Shown here: positions 7,850-16,406 of the stretch, piece after piece
How the letters are laid out: every line of letters starts with the position of its first letter
How positions within the stretch are numbered: position 1 is the stretch's first letter
Assembly (NCBI GenBank): GCA_030668025.1
Contig: DAOUUT010000015.1
Span: 1-24,878 of the forward strand
Source of the DNA: Promethearchaeota archaeon
Lineage (GTDB): Archaea; Asgardarchaeota; Lokiarchaeia; Sigynarchaeales; SOKP01
Length of the DNA stretch: 24,878 nt
Reading direction: 5' to 3'
Program-made: the position numbers and the translations under genes
The notes under the pieces: generated by a model
Told to the model about the DNA's origin: nothing
Databases searched by the model: none
The model's input: the letters and a program-made list of their open reading frames with translations, nothing else

Positions 7850-9229
7850 TTATTTCAACTCCTTATTAATACTGAAATTTCTTGCCCAAATCATTTCAAT
7901 ATTGTTAATTTCATCTTTAATTTTTTCAATATCCTTATCTAAAGAAATTTTCTTCTCATTTGCTAAAATATGAAAAGCAAGTGATTTTTCCACTAATTTT
8001 ACGGGATTTTTATCTTGTATTATTAAATAATCTAAACATGGACCCAGTTGACAACCTCTCTCGAAAAGCATTTTCTTTAAAGAATGAATCTCTTCTTCTT
8101 GTATTTTATTTAAATCCATCTCTTTTTCTTCAAGATCGGCTGATGGTGTATCTGGCAAATCGTCAAAAGTCAACTTTTTCTTTTTATCAAAAAAATTATG
8201 CAAACCTCTTCTTATGTAAAAACGATTCAATCTCATTGCAAATTGTACAGGAATAGCAGAAAGCTCTGATTGATAGAATTTTAACGACCATTCATCTAAG
8301 TGATTAAATATATATTTTTCCATTTCAATGAAAGGTTTATCAAACAACACTCTAGACGTATCAAATACAGTATATTCAAATTGCTTGTGTAGAATTCCAA
8401 AAAATCCCCTAATAGCTTCAATCAATTGGATTGTGATTGTAACTTTTTGTTGCATTTTTAAATCACCATCTTGAAAATCACGCGATCCTTGAAACACAAT
8501 TAACTTGTCTATTAGTTCATAAATATTTTTCATCCAATCTTTTAGTTTGGGCTCTTTAACCAAGAGGTCTCCCTTAGATTGTAGTTTTTTGACTAATTTC
8601 TTTAAAGTATATATCATAGAATAACCCACTTCTACCTCCATTCCGTAATCATCAAAATGACAAAAAGTTCTAATGTTTTCAATTAGAAAATAAACTTCGT
8701 CGAAGTCTCCATATTTTCGCATTGCAAGTGTTTCTGATTTGAGTTTCTTGTATGTAAGTAGTAGATATAGGCCTAATTTGGTAAGTTCTAAACCTTTTTC
8801 GCTTTTTTGTAAAGGGAACCAACTACTGTTTTTTGAAAGCAAATCTATTATGCTTTCAAATTGATTTCTTTCTATTATTTTATATGTTTCACAATAGACT
8901 TGAAATAAATGATGAGTTGAAAGGTAATCTCTTTTTATACTTTCAATATTAGCAATCTCTAATATCTGCATTGCTATATTTAAATCTGTTTGAATGTTAA
9001 ACCTTCCAATTGTTTTACCAAAGAATAATATCCATCGATCTGCACCCTTAGCTTCGGCACTATCACAAGTCATTATTTCTTTAGCAGTACTATGGGGTGT
9101 CATCTCTTGCAATCGAGCTTGCGTCTCAGAATTCCCGAACTTAATTTTATTAATTGAATCGTTTGTGTTTTTTTCTATTGCTATATTAGGATCTTCTAAA
9201 TTGTCATCTTTTTCATTCAATATATTCAA
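7850..9229 (-). CDS. JetA/MksF-like kleisin subunit
   Basis: The 459-aa, almost wholly helical soluble protein lies where the kleisin gene lies in Wadjet and Mks operons (kleisin, KITE, SMC, nuclease). A winged-helix-like N-terminal region (about 70-170, with ELTKLGLYLLLTYKKL) is followed by a long helical middle and a charged C-terminal tail, which fits a MukF-type kleisin bridging SMC heads. No enzymatic motif is seen. The start is non-ATG: the TTG at 9229 or, better placed behind AAAGAG, the TTG at 9220. The first internal ATG would remove 38 residues. It follows a 29-nt A-rich gap, the only real gap in the operon, so its translation may be less coupled to the upstream genes. The call is from synteny and fold impression, not from a diagnostic motif. 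Confidence 0.55.
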   Translation of the reverse strand: MNILNEKDDNLEDPNIAIEKNTNDSINKIKFGNSETQARLQEMTPHSTAKEIMTCDSAEAKGADRWILFFGKTIGRFNIQTDLNIAMQILEIANIESIKRDYLSTHHLFQVYCETYKIIERNQFESIIDLLSKNSSWFPLQKSEKGLELTKLGLYLLLTYKKLKSETLAMRKYGDFDEVYFLIENIRTFCHFDDYGMEVEVGYSMIYTLKKLVKKLQSKGDLLVKEPKLKDWMKNIYELIDKLIVFQGSRDFQDGDLKMQQKVTITIQLIEAIRGFFGILHKQFEYTVFDTSRVLFDKPFIEMEKYIFNHLDEWSLKFYQSELSAIPVQFAMRLNRFYIRRGLHNFFDKKKKLTFDDLPDTPSADLEEKEMDLNKIQEEEIHSLKKMLFERGCQLGPCLDYLIIQDKNPVKLVEKSLAFHILANEKKISLDKDIEKIKDEINNIEMIWARNFSINKELK

Positions 9230-9258
9230 ACTCTTTATTATTTTAATTTTTTATTTTT

Positions 9259-9960
9259 TTATGTTGAATCTAATCGAAAATACTTAAGCTTATAGAACTT
9301 TTCTCCATTTAACCCTCGTCTATAATCTAGCAATCCCCTATCCACTAAAAAATTTAACCTTTTTCTTACTTTCTGATCATAAGTAGATATCTTTTTATTC
9401 CATTCTGGAACATCTAGTTCGCTCAAAAACATTTTTAGAGACATCGGTTTATTTTCTTTTACAAATAATAAGTCGATGATTTCATAATCGGCTAAATCAA
9501 GCTCGCGATAATCAGGGATTATTGCAAAATTAAATTTCTTATAATCAGGATTATAAATCTCATAAGGTAATAATTCATAGAAATCCGATTTTAGACCATC
9601 CCTAATTATAATTGAGTGAAAGTGGTGCCGTAAAGGCGTTAAATTTAAGAATAATCTCCATCCATTGTAATTATTCTCTAAAGTTCGTCTTAGGTTTCTT
9701 ATGCTTCGAAGGATATTTGGATACTCTAAAGATAAGGGTTCCTCTCTTGGTTCTTTTTTAAAGAACAATTCATGCATACCTTTAAGTATATCGATGACTT
9801 TTCTATCTTTCTCCTCATCAAATACTATATAAATTATTTCATCAACTGCTTCATCTTTCAAAGCTTTCTGTACAAGTCTTGCTAAGTGAATAGCAGGAAT
9901 TTCCTTACTATCTGAATACTCATGATTAATCGGAATTAGTTCAAGAATTTTTTGTTTCAT
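9259..9960 (-). CDS. Putative sensor-winged helix protein (CARF/HFX_2341-like N-terminus)
   Basis: The 233-aa protein sits between the Rad50-like gene (3 nt apart) and the kleisin gene. The N-terminal 150 residues alternate strands and helices. A first strand is ILELIPINHEYSD, a second is DEIIYIVFDEE (40-50), and a central strand-loop-helix is RLFLNLTPLRHHFHSIII (102-119). The last resembles the NxT/S loop of CARF and HFX_2341-type Rossmann folds, which bind cyclic oligonucleotides or similar ligands. The C-terminus (about 160-228) is a winged helix with QKVRKRLNFLVDRGLLDYRR. It could be a ligand-controlled regulator or an effector-coupling subunit. The CARF link is an inference from pattern only; the winged helix is better supported. 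RBS GAGGG precedes the ATG. Confidence 0.5.
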   Translation of the reverse strand: MKQKILELIPINHEYSDSKEIPAIHLARLVQKALKDEAVDEIIYIVFDEEKDRKVIDILKGMHELFFKKEPREEPLSLEYPNILRSIRNLRRTLENNYNGWRLFLNLTPLRHHFHSIIIRDGLKSDFYELLPYEIYNPDYKKFNFAIIPDYRELDLADYEIIDLLFVKENKPMSLKMFLSELDVPEWNKKISTYDQKVRKRLNFLVDRGLLDYRRGLNGEKFYKLKYFRLDST

Positions 9961-9963
9961 TCC

Positions 9964-12576
9964 TTAACCCTCTTTAATAGTCCAGTCTTCAAACTTCTCA
10001 AGCTTTTTCACTTGTATCTTTAAATTTCTCCTTACAGGTTGCAAAATGAGTGCTTCTGGAAAAGTTTCCCTTATTTCTTGAAACTCCTCGGCAATTTTTT
10101 CTTTACTAGTATCTACTTTAAGTACAATTATCCAGAAAAGGTCCTCTCTGAAATTTTTGATAGAATCGAAAAAGCGCTGCTTGGAATCGTAATCAAACCT
10201 ATCAGTAACTTCATCAATTACGATGAATCCGTTGAATAACTTGGCTAACGCAACCATTATACCCAAAGCTATAGCCCCTTGTTCCGAACCGCTGGGCATA
10301 TCATCAGCTATATCTATCACCCTTCCATCTGCAGTTTTTATCTTTGGTTTCAGGTAAATTTTACCACTCCTATCCATAAATCTCTCAAACTTTAAGAACC
10401 GCTCTTTAGTGATCTCTTTATAGAAATGTTCAGCATATTTAATGATTTTATTCATTACTTGTTCTTCAATCTCATCTAGTTGAATGTTGCTTTTTATTTG
10501 AGCACAAATAATTTGTATAGAGGGAAAGATGATATCTTTCAATGTTTCATTTAACTCAATGTCCTTACATATTTTTTTATAGGTCTCTTGGTTTTCTGAA
10601 AGGAATTCATTAAAATTGTTAACAATTGTTAAATATTCATCATTTTTCTTAATTTCTTGTTCAATATACAATTCATATTCCTTAATCGATACGATGAGTG
10701 ATTTAGCCTTATCCATCTTGAACTCTATTTCTGAACCTTCATCCTGTAATTCCTTTTTAAAGACACTTTCAATTTTTTCAAGGATTTCATTAATTTTTTC
10801 AAAGCTAGTTTCTGTGGTTCTCTTTTTTGAATGTTTGTTAAAAAACTTACGCGCCATAGTCTTTTGTTCCGATATTAACACATTCCAAGAATCTACGGTT
10901 TTCTTGGTGTTAGTAACTATTTTTAAATCGTCTTCAAAATCATTTAGGTGTTGGATTAAAACAGGTTCGATTTCTTTAATCTTTTCTAATGAATCTTCAA
11001 GATCTTTTAACTCTAGAATGCTCTCTTCAATCTGTTTTGATAATTCTCTAATGATTTCTTCAGCCATCTCTTCATCGTCATCTTCTGTTAATACAGGGAG
11101 AAGATTTCGATCTATATTGAGAGGATTATTGTTATTGATGTATTCTTTCAATTCTGACAAGGACATGTATAGCATTAACACTGTATTCCCAATTGAGTCA
11201 AATCCTACTTTTCCATAAAGGTTAAAGATTTCATCCTCTTTAGTAAATGAAACTGGACTTATTATTCTCTTGAGTTGTGATTCTCGGCTCTGAATGGCAT
11301 TCTTAACGTCTTTTTCTTCAATATTGTACTTCGAAAGTATCCTCTTTCGTTTAGAATATAGTGTAATGCCTTCATTAAATTTCTTTATATACTCGTTTAT
11401 TTTTTCAGGTATTTTCAATATTTCCTCAATCCGATTAATCAAATCCAAATCAAATCCATCTACTAAATCATTTACTTCATTATTGAAATAACTCGAAAAA
11501 TCAATGCTTATCTCTTTTATTTTATCACTTGGGGGATTATTTTCAATTTCTCGATGAATTTGAGATATCTTTAAAAAGAAGTCTTGAATTAGTTTAACAT
11601 CATTGTAAAAGTATTCTACTATTTCTTCTACTTCCTTTAAATCCATTGAATTTAATAAATCTTCTAATTCCTTGTATTTTTCTTTCTTATTAGGAATATT
11701 GCCCTGTAATTTTTCTGCCTTTTGCTTATAACCTTGATATTCTTCTTGGTTCTGTCTAAGAGTTGATTTGACAGATTTTAAGATTTCTTTATAATTATTA
11801 TCCATCTTTAATGTTTTGATTAAATCATCATATTCAGTTGTTCCATCACTATATTTACAAACTGCTTTCAAGTCATCTATAAAACTTGCATGCTTTTTGT
11901 ATATTATTCCCTTCTGAGATTCAAGTTTTCCGACGGTTTTGGAAGTATAATTATTTATACTGTCAATTGCATCACTCTTATCCTTTAGATCTTTATGTAA
12001 AATGTCTTTAATCGCTTCGTAACCACCACCCGTAGTTCCAAATTTTTCAGTAGCATTTTTAAATTCTTGAATGTTTTCAATAGCTATTAAGCGGTCGATG
12101 ATTTCGGGATGGAGTTTAAGATTCTTAAGCTCTTCAGGTAAAGTATTAATTGAAGCACCCTTGCTCAATACTTCCGTGCGAGGAATGATATTAATACCAT
12201 CTTTACCATCAAAAATTAATTTCTTTTTTGCTTTTGGTAAAGTCTTGTAATCTTGAAAATTCACTATGGATCTCTGAAATGTAACATATTCTTTTTTCTT
12301 GGTTATGTCTCTTGTGAGTTTATATAGAATACCTTTAAAAGTGAATGTCAATACGATCTTCCCACTAGTTCCATCAACCAAAATATGCTTCAAATCAACT
12401 TTACCTCTTGGTCTAAACCCATTGAACACATAATTAAAACATTTAATTAAGATAGTCTTACCTTCTCGATTATAACCATAAATAATCACCAAATTTGAAT
12501 CAAATTGTATTGTAGCTGTCATACCTGAAATATTTTCTATTTGTATATTTATAGGTCTTAATGAGCTAATAGTCAT
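9964..12576 (-). CDS. Rad50/SbcC-like coiled-coil ATPase lacking a zinc hook
   Basis: The 870-aa protein has Walker A GYNREGKTILIK (K40, T41), long coiled coils, ABC signature SGSEQGAIALG (from 762) and Walker B FIVIDEVTDRFD (D788, E789). This is the Rad50/SbcC arrangement, and its start overlaps the Mre11-like gene by 4 nt (ATGA), as Rad50-Mre11 pairs often do. Rad50 controls Mre11 nuclease access to DNA ends. The apex of a true Rad50 carries CxxC to dimerise through zinc; I find only isolated cysteines here (for example C46 and those in KAVCKY, KKICKD and IIICAQ-type contexts) and no CxxC. Instead, the middle has a globular-looking segment rich in hydrophobics and an acidic run (TEDDDEEMAEE). 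A near-perfect AAGGAGGT (12583-12590) sits 6 nt before the ATG, one of the strongest ribosome-binding sites in the operon. Confidence 0.85.
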   Translation of the reverse strand: MTISSLRPINIQIENISGMTATIQFDSNLVIIYGYNREGKTILIKCFNYVFNGFRPRGKVDLKHILVDGTSGKIVLTFTFKGILYKLTRDITKKKEYVTFQRSIVNFQDYKTLPKAKKKLIFDGKDGINIIPRTEVLSKGASINTLPEELKNLKLHPEIIDRLIAIENIQEFKNATEKFGTTGGGYEAIKDILHKDLKDKSDAIDSINNYTSKTVGKLESQKGIIYKKHASFIDDLKAVCKYSDGTTEYDDLIKTLKMDNNYKEILKSVKSTLRQNQEEYQGYKQKAEKLQGNIPNKKEKYKELEDLLNSMDLKEVEEIVEYFYNDVKLIQDFFLKISQIHREIENNPPSDKIKEISIDFSSYFNNEVNDLVDGFDLDLINRIEEILKIPEKINEYIKKFNEGITLYSKRKRILSKYNIEEKDVKNAIQSRESQLKRIISPVSFTKEDEIFNLYGKVGFDSIGNTVLMLYMSLSELKEYINNNNPLNIDRNLLPVLTEDDDEEMAEEIIRELSKQIEESILELKDLEDSLEKIKEIEPVLIQHLNDFEDDLKIVTNTKKTVDSWNVLISEQKTMARKFFNKHSKKRTTETSFEKINEILEKIESVFKKELQDEGSEIEFKMDKAKSLIVSIKEYELYIEQEIKKNDEYLTIVNNFNEFLSENQETYKKICKDIELNETLKDIIFPSIQIICAQIKSNIQLDEIEEQVMNKIIKYAEHFYKEITKERFLKFERFMDRSGKIYLKPKIKTADGRVIDIADDMPSGSEQGAIALGIMVALAKLFNGFIVIDEVTDRFDYDSKQRFFDSIKNFREDLFWIIVLKVDTSKEKIAEEFQEIRETFPEALILQPVRRNLKIQVKKLEKFEDWTIKEG

Positions 12577-14003
12577 TTTCTTACCTCCTTTTCAAAACTA
12601 CTGTCTATTATACTTATAATGTCAGTGTTTTTCCAATCCTTTTTCAATATTTCATTAAAATCAGGTAATAATACATTAACAATCTCAGCAGCATATTCCT
12701 TTATGTTCTTTGTCCCTTTTTCACCTTTTTCAAAAAAAAAGTCATTGTCTTCTTTTCTCATTTTGCTTAATATTTGTTTCACTTGATTTGATGATAAAGA
12801 GATTTTCATCGTTTTAAGCTTATTAACAATTTCTTCAGCTTGATCTAAAGTCCTCGTAAAAACTCCATCTAAATTTAATATTTCTGTTTCATCAGGAGCC
12901 TCAATATCTAAGCTAGGCGTCTTTAAATCCTTTTTTCTGATATCTACAATGTGAATATTTGGAATCTCGTTTGAAATCATCTCTAAGTTACTATTTATTT
13001 CAAAAGGCAAAAGAGATCCTAAATTTCCAGTTAGAATTGGGATTATAATAAGTGATTCAATGTTCTGTTTTCCGATTAACTGTTGTTTTAGATTCTCGGC
13101 GATTTTCCTCCATTCATTCCCAATTATTACAAAATCTTTATCGGTGACATCATATAATATTGAGACTGCAGGCATAGTCGAATGAAACGGAATGAAATCA
13201 ATTTTTAATGAATCTGTATCAAGTAATAGATAACCACGTGGTTCTTTTAACTTAGTATTCTTCTTCTTCAATTTTTTATCTACATATTCGTATTTCTCTA
13301 TTAACCCCTCACGAATTCCAATCCAAGTAGGTAAGGAAGCCGGTACGAGAATAATGTTATTGAAACCATCAACTTTTGTACTATAAGTATGCTCATGTCC
13401 ATTCAATACCAAATTGAAGTTCTTGGAAAGCAACTCAACGAGCTCCTTACTAATACCAACGTTCTCACCACGCCTAACCATGTCCATGTGTAGAAGCATA
13501 ACATTCTTATCCTTAGCAACTTTTGATGCTGCTTGACAATATTCTTTTATCTTTAATTCTTTTGTTCGATGATTCTCTTTTTCTTGTATATTTCCAAACC
13601 AAAACCTGACTCCATCTATAACTAATGGTTTCTCAAATTCCGTAGCTTCTGCTGTTAAACCGATTTTCGGGTCAGTTAGCAAAAAATTGAAATTCTTTGC
13701 TGTTCGAGATATTAATTTTAAGACAGATTCATCCTCATGATTACCTAACAAAGAATACCAAGGTACATTTATAGATTCGATTATCTCTGTTATAGGAAGT
13801 TGATGTTTAGCGCCTTCCACATGACTTATAGGGTGTCCTTGATTTGAAAATTTTTTGTCAAAAAAATCTCCTAAAACTAATATTGCTATTGGCTCTTGTG
13901 AGCGTATATCTTCCACAAGCCTTTTAAACTCTTCCATTTTATCATACTCTGGGTGATATATATGAATCAAATGAGAGTCTGCAATTATGGCTATCTTATT
14001 CAT
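12573..14003 (-). CDS. Mre11/SbcD-like calcineurin-type phosphoesterase (DNA nuclease)
   Basis: All phosphoesterase motifs are present: ADSH (D9, H11), GDFFD (D46), LLGNHED (N88, H89), LLHMD (H172) and NGHEH (H203, H205). This is a dinuclear-metal nuclease core typical of Mre11/SbcD, which with Rad50 trims and opens DNA ends. After the core (about 240 residues), the 476-aa protein has a cap-like domain and a helical C-terminus that may bind the Rad50 coiled coils. The gene lies 3 nt downstream of the HerA-like gene and overlaps the Rad50-like gene by 4 nt, so the two products are probably made in balance. GAGGA upstream of the ATG supports this start. Cell repair Mre11 is the alternative role, but its position in a Wadjet-type operon suggests a dedicated copy. 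Confidence 0.85.
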   Translation of the reverse strand: MNKIAIIADSHLIHIYHPEYDKMEEFKRLVEDIRSQEPIAILVLGDFFDKKFSNQGHPISHVEGAKHQLPITEIIESINVPWYSLLGNHEDESVLKLISRTAKNFNFLLTDPKIGLTAEATEFEKPLVIDGVRFWFGNIQEKENHRTKELKIKEYCQAASKVAKDKNVMLLHMDMVRRGENVGISKELVELLSKNFNLVLNGHEHTYSTKVDGFNNIILVPASLPTWIGIREGLIEKYEYVDKKLKKKNTKLKEPRGYLLLDTDSLKIDFIPFHSTMPAVSILYDVTDKDFVIIGNEWRKIAENLKQQLIGKQNIESLIIIPILTGNLGSLLPFEINSNLEMISNEIPNIHIVDIRKKDLKTPSLDIEAPDETEILNLDGVFTRTLDQAEEIVNKLKTMKISLSSNQVKQILSKMRKEDNDFFFEKGEKGTKNIKEYAAEIVNVLLPDFNEILKKDWKNTDIISIIDSSFEKEVRK

Positions 14004-14006
14004 TAT

Positions 14007-16406
14007 TTAATCATCCTCAACTTTCAAAATTTCATTAATTGCGTTATCTGGTATGTTCAAAGTTCTTGCTATATCATTAAAACGATCCTTTACATCTTGA
14101 TCAAATGCACCAGGTCCACCCCAAACATCCTCATTCTGAAGTAATTTCTTAATTTCAGCTTCAAAATGGTTTACTTTCATAGGCAGAGGTAAGTTTCTTC
14201 CCACGAGTTTTTGAAATCCAACAGCAATTCCAACATCAGCATATTTTACATAATCATCATATGGTCCTAAATCAGATGGGACATTTCTAAATAAAACTTT
14301 CCTCATTGAATTAACTGGAAGACCCATTGCCATCATCCAGCCTAACTGAGTAAGAAGTGTTGGGTCCAATTTAATTATATCTTGTAGTACTAATCCGATT
14401 CCTAACCCAAACTTCCTCGCGCGTACTTGAATTCTACTAAATAGACTTATTTGAGTTGAGCCTTGACCGCCTAATAATGCTGTGGCTTCTTCAATGATAA
14501 AAAGAGTAGGCGTTATGTTAGCATCAAAACCCCGCCTTTCTCTTTCATTAACAATGTAATGGAGTAGGACTCTCTGAATTAATAGTTTTACTTCAGGAGT
14601 TAATGAAGATTCATCAATGATTAGAGTTTCACCTCCGTCAGCACAGCATAACGCAAAAGATACTAAATTATAATCATTATCTAATCTTCTACCCAATCGA
14701 GTATCCTCATGTATAATCTGATTTCCATTTGAATCATTAATATAAATAGCAATGGAATCCAAATAATCAAAGATTTCGGTGTCCCAATCGATTCTAATTC
14801 CAAGATACCGTCCGTTATTCAATAAAAATTCCCTTAATGCTCTTGCGGCTGTTGCGTGTGATGTTTGTTGAAATCCATATTGATCCCGATTTCCTTGTAA
14901 ATCGAAATCGAGAGGTTCGCTAAGAAACCAATTTACAAAATCAATTGTTATTCTAAGTTCATTAAAACCTGTTGGCCTTAGATCTGGACGGTCACGATGT
15001 AGACGCAAGTAAAAATGCCTCAAATATGCAGGAATCACCCCAAATGCTACTTTATCTCCTAATTTATTTATTACTTCAGAAATGGGAATAAACTGTAAGG
15101 GAATCTTCATTGGTCGAGGTTCTATAAATCTGTAATCTGCATCAACAAGAGAAACAGCTCCAGGATCTATTCTCATTCCAACATCAATCAAATGAATTAA
15201 AGGATCGTGGTCGTAAGCAAATTTCATAACAAGCATCGCCAAGTCAAGACCCCAATCTCTAGGCTTTAAACATTTCACATATTCACCAACATCATCAAAT
15301 AAAATTATGCCTAAGCGATTCCAATCATCTAAAGTATCATGCTCAAAAATATATTGCATCCTAAGTCTTTCATATTCAATTATCAATTCTTTTAGCAAAT
15401 TTCCCTTACCCGCACCTGAGATAGCAACTAATGCAAAGTGTATTAGTTCATTTCCCTTGAGCACAACATAGTAAGGCTCGTTAATCTGAGGGATGATGCC
15501 TATTGGGATTTTAACATATGTATCATCAAAAGAACCATATAACATTTGAATGACTTCCCTAACGCCAGAAAGGTCGCCTTCCATCCCAACTTTGAGAGGA
15601 CTCACACTAGGACTGGGAATTCCATCTTCAATAACAAATAATAGGTCAATTAAGGCATTCTGAGAAAGCTCACTTATGACTCCAAGGGTTTGTTTATTCT
15701 CCTCGGAAAAGTTAATTAAAGTTCCGTATTTATAAGAATCATCCTTTATTAAGGCTTTGACTCCAGACATTTTATTATCCAAGACAAGTACTGCTGCTGT
15801 TTCATTCATAAACGATTTCAAGATATCCAAATAATCTAAATTATCATTTATGTTTTTTACATTGCCAATCTCTACCAATTCTCTTAAGATGGACTTTCGT
15901 AGTTCTTCATCTGTATTAACTAGATCACCGAAATATTTAGCATATACTCTCATAAAAATCTTGAATTTCTCAGAACCTATTAAATCTGCGACTAATTTCA
16001 AATGCTTAAAGCCATATTGTTTCAAAATTTCATGTAAACTGCTTTTATCAACTTTAAAAACATCATCCAATAACTGTGGCACAGCGTCCTCGGTTATTAC
16101 TGTTGCAGCTCCTTGAAAATTAGATAGTGCGGATTGTAGTATGAAATTTTTTGCAGGATCCAACACTACAGGTCCTGAAGCAGTAATTACAGTCCAACTA
16201 GGTAAATCGCTTGCAGGTGCTACTAATCTTTGCTCGTATATTAAGAAATAATTACAATTTTCTTTTCCATCTTTTATGTAAATTGGCATTGGTTCCGTTA
16301 TTGGATAAATCGGATTAGGTGCTTCATCTTTATTAATGATGATCTTTATCATATACCCATTTACTTCATTAATAACTCCTAAATTTGTATTGATTATTTT
16401 AGTCAT
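14007..16406 (-). CDS. HerA/FtsK-type DNA translocase ATPase with altered Walker A
   Basis: The 799-aa protein has a long N-terminal region (about 1-310) including an initial beta-rich part. A RecA/ASCE ATPase core follows: Walker A-like AISGAGKG (K334), GIILFDDVGEY corresponding to the HerA DxxGEY motif, TPTLFIIEEATAL as Walker B, and RARKFGLGIGLVLQD supplying the arginine-finger and sensor region. HerA hexamers pump DNA and pair with NurA for end resection. The NurA-like gene is directly upstream and overlaps by 8 nt, and a GGAGG lies 10 nt before the ATG. The residue after the Walker A lysine is glycine instead of the Mg2+-binding Ser/Thr, which may alter ATPase activity. The large N-terminus is longer than in short HerA proteins and could carry docking surfaces. 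Confidence 0.8.
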   Translation of the reverse strand: MTKIINTNLGVINEVNGYMIKIIINKDEAPNPIYPITEPMPIYIKDGKENCNYFLIYEQRLVAPASDLPSWTVITASGPVVLDPAKNFILQSALSNFQGAATVITEDAVPQLLDDVFKVDKSSLHEILKQYGFKHLKLVADLIGSEKFKIFMRVYAKYFGDLVNTDEELRKSILRELVEIGNVKNINDNLDYLDILKSFMNETAAVLVLDNKMSGVKALIKDDSYKYGTLINFSEENKQTLGVISELSQNALIDLLFVIEDGIPSPSVSPLKVGMEGDLSGVREVIQMLYGSFDDTYVKIPIGIIPQINEPYYVVLKGNELIHFALVAISGAGKGNLLKELIIEYERLRMQYIFEHDTLDDWNRLGIILFDDVGEYVKCLKPRDWGLDLAMLVMKFAYDHDPLIHLIDVGMRIDPGAVSLVDADYRFIEPRPMKIPLQFIPISEVINKLGDKVAFGVIPAYLRHFYLRLHRDRPDLRPTGFNELRITIDFVNWFLSEPLDFDLQGNRDQYGFQQTSHATAARALREFLLNNGRYLGIRIDWDTEIFDYLDSIAIYINDSNGNQIIHEDTRLGRRLDNDYNLVSFALCCADGGETLIIDESSLTPEVKLLIQRVLLHYIVNERERRGFDANITPTLFIIEEATALLGGQGSTQISLFSRIQVRARKFGLGIGLVLQDIIKLDPTLLTQLGWMMAMGLPVNSMRKVLFRNVPSDLGPYDDYVKYADVGIAVGFQKLVGRNLPLPMKVNHFEAEIKKLLQNEDVWGGPGAFDQDVKDRFNDIARTLNIPDNAINEILKVEDD

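Noticed and set aside
2842..9229. Lamassu or a plain chromosomal SMC-ScpAB condensin as identity of the SMC module
   Set aside because: A Toprim protein directly downstream plus large kleisin-like and small winged-helix genes upstream fit JetABCD/MksBEFG; Lamassu lacks this order and ScpAB proteins are smaller.
10616..11218. 200-aa open frame on the plus strand opposite the Rad50-like gene
   Set aside because: Serine- and leucine-rich antisense shadow of coiled-coil codons in the complementary frame; no ribosome-binding site, no recognisable motif.
9964..14003. Interpreting the Mre11-Rad50 pair as the host's ordinary repair complex
   Set aside because: The pair is locked into an operon with Wadjet-type genes, and the Rad50-like protein lacks the CxxC hook expected of the housekeeping copy; not excluded, but less likely.
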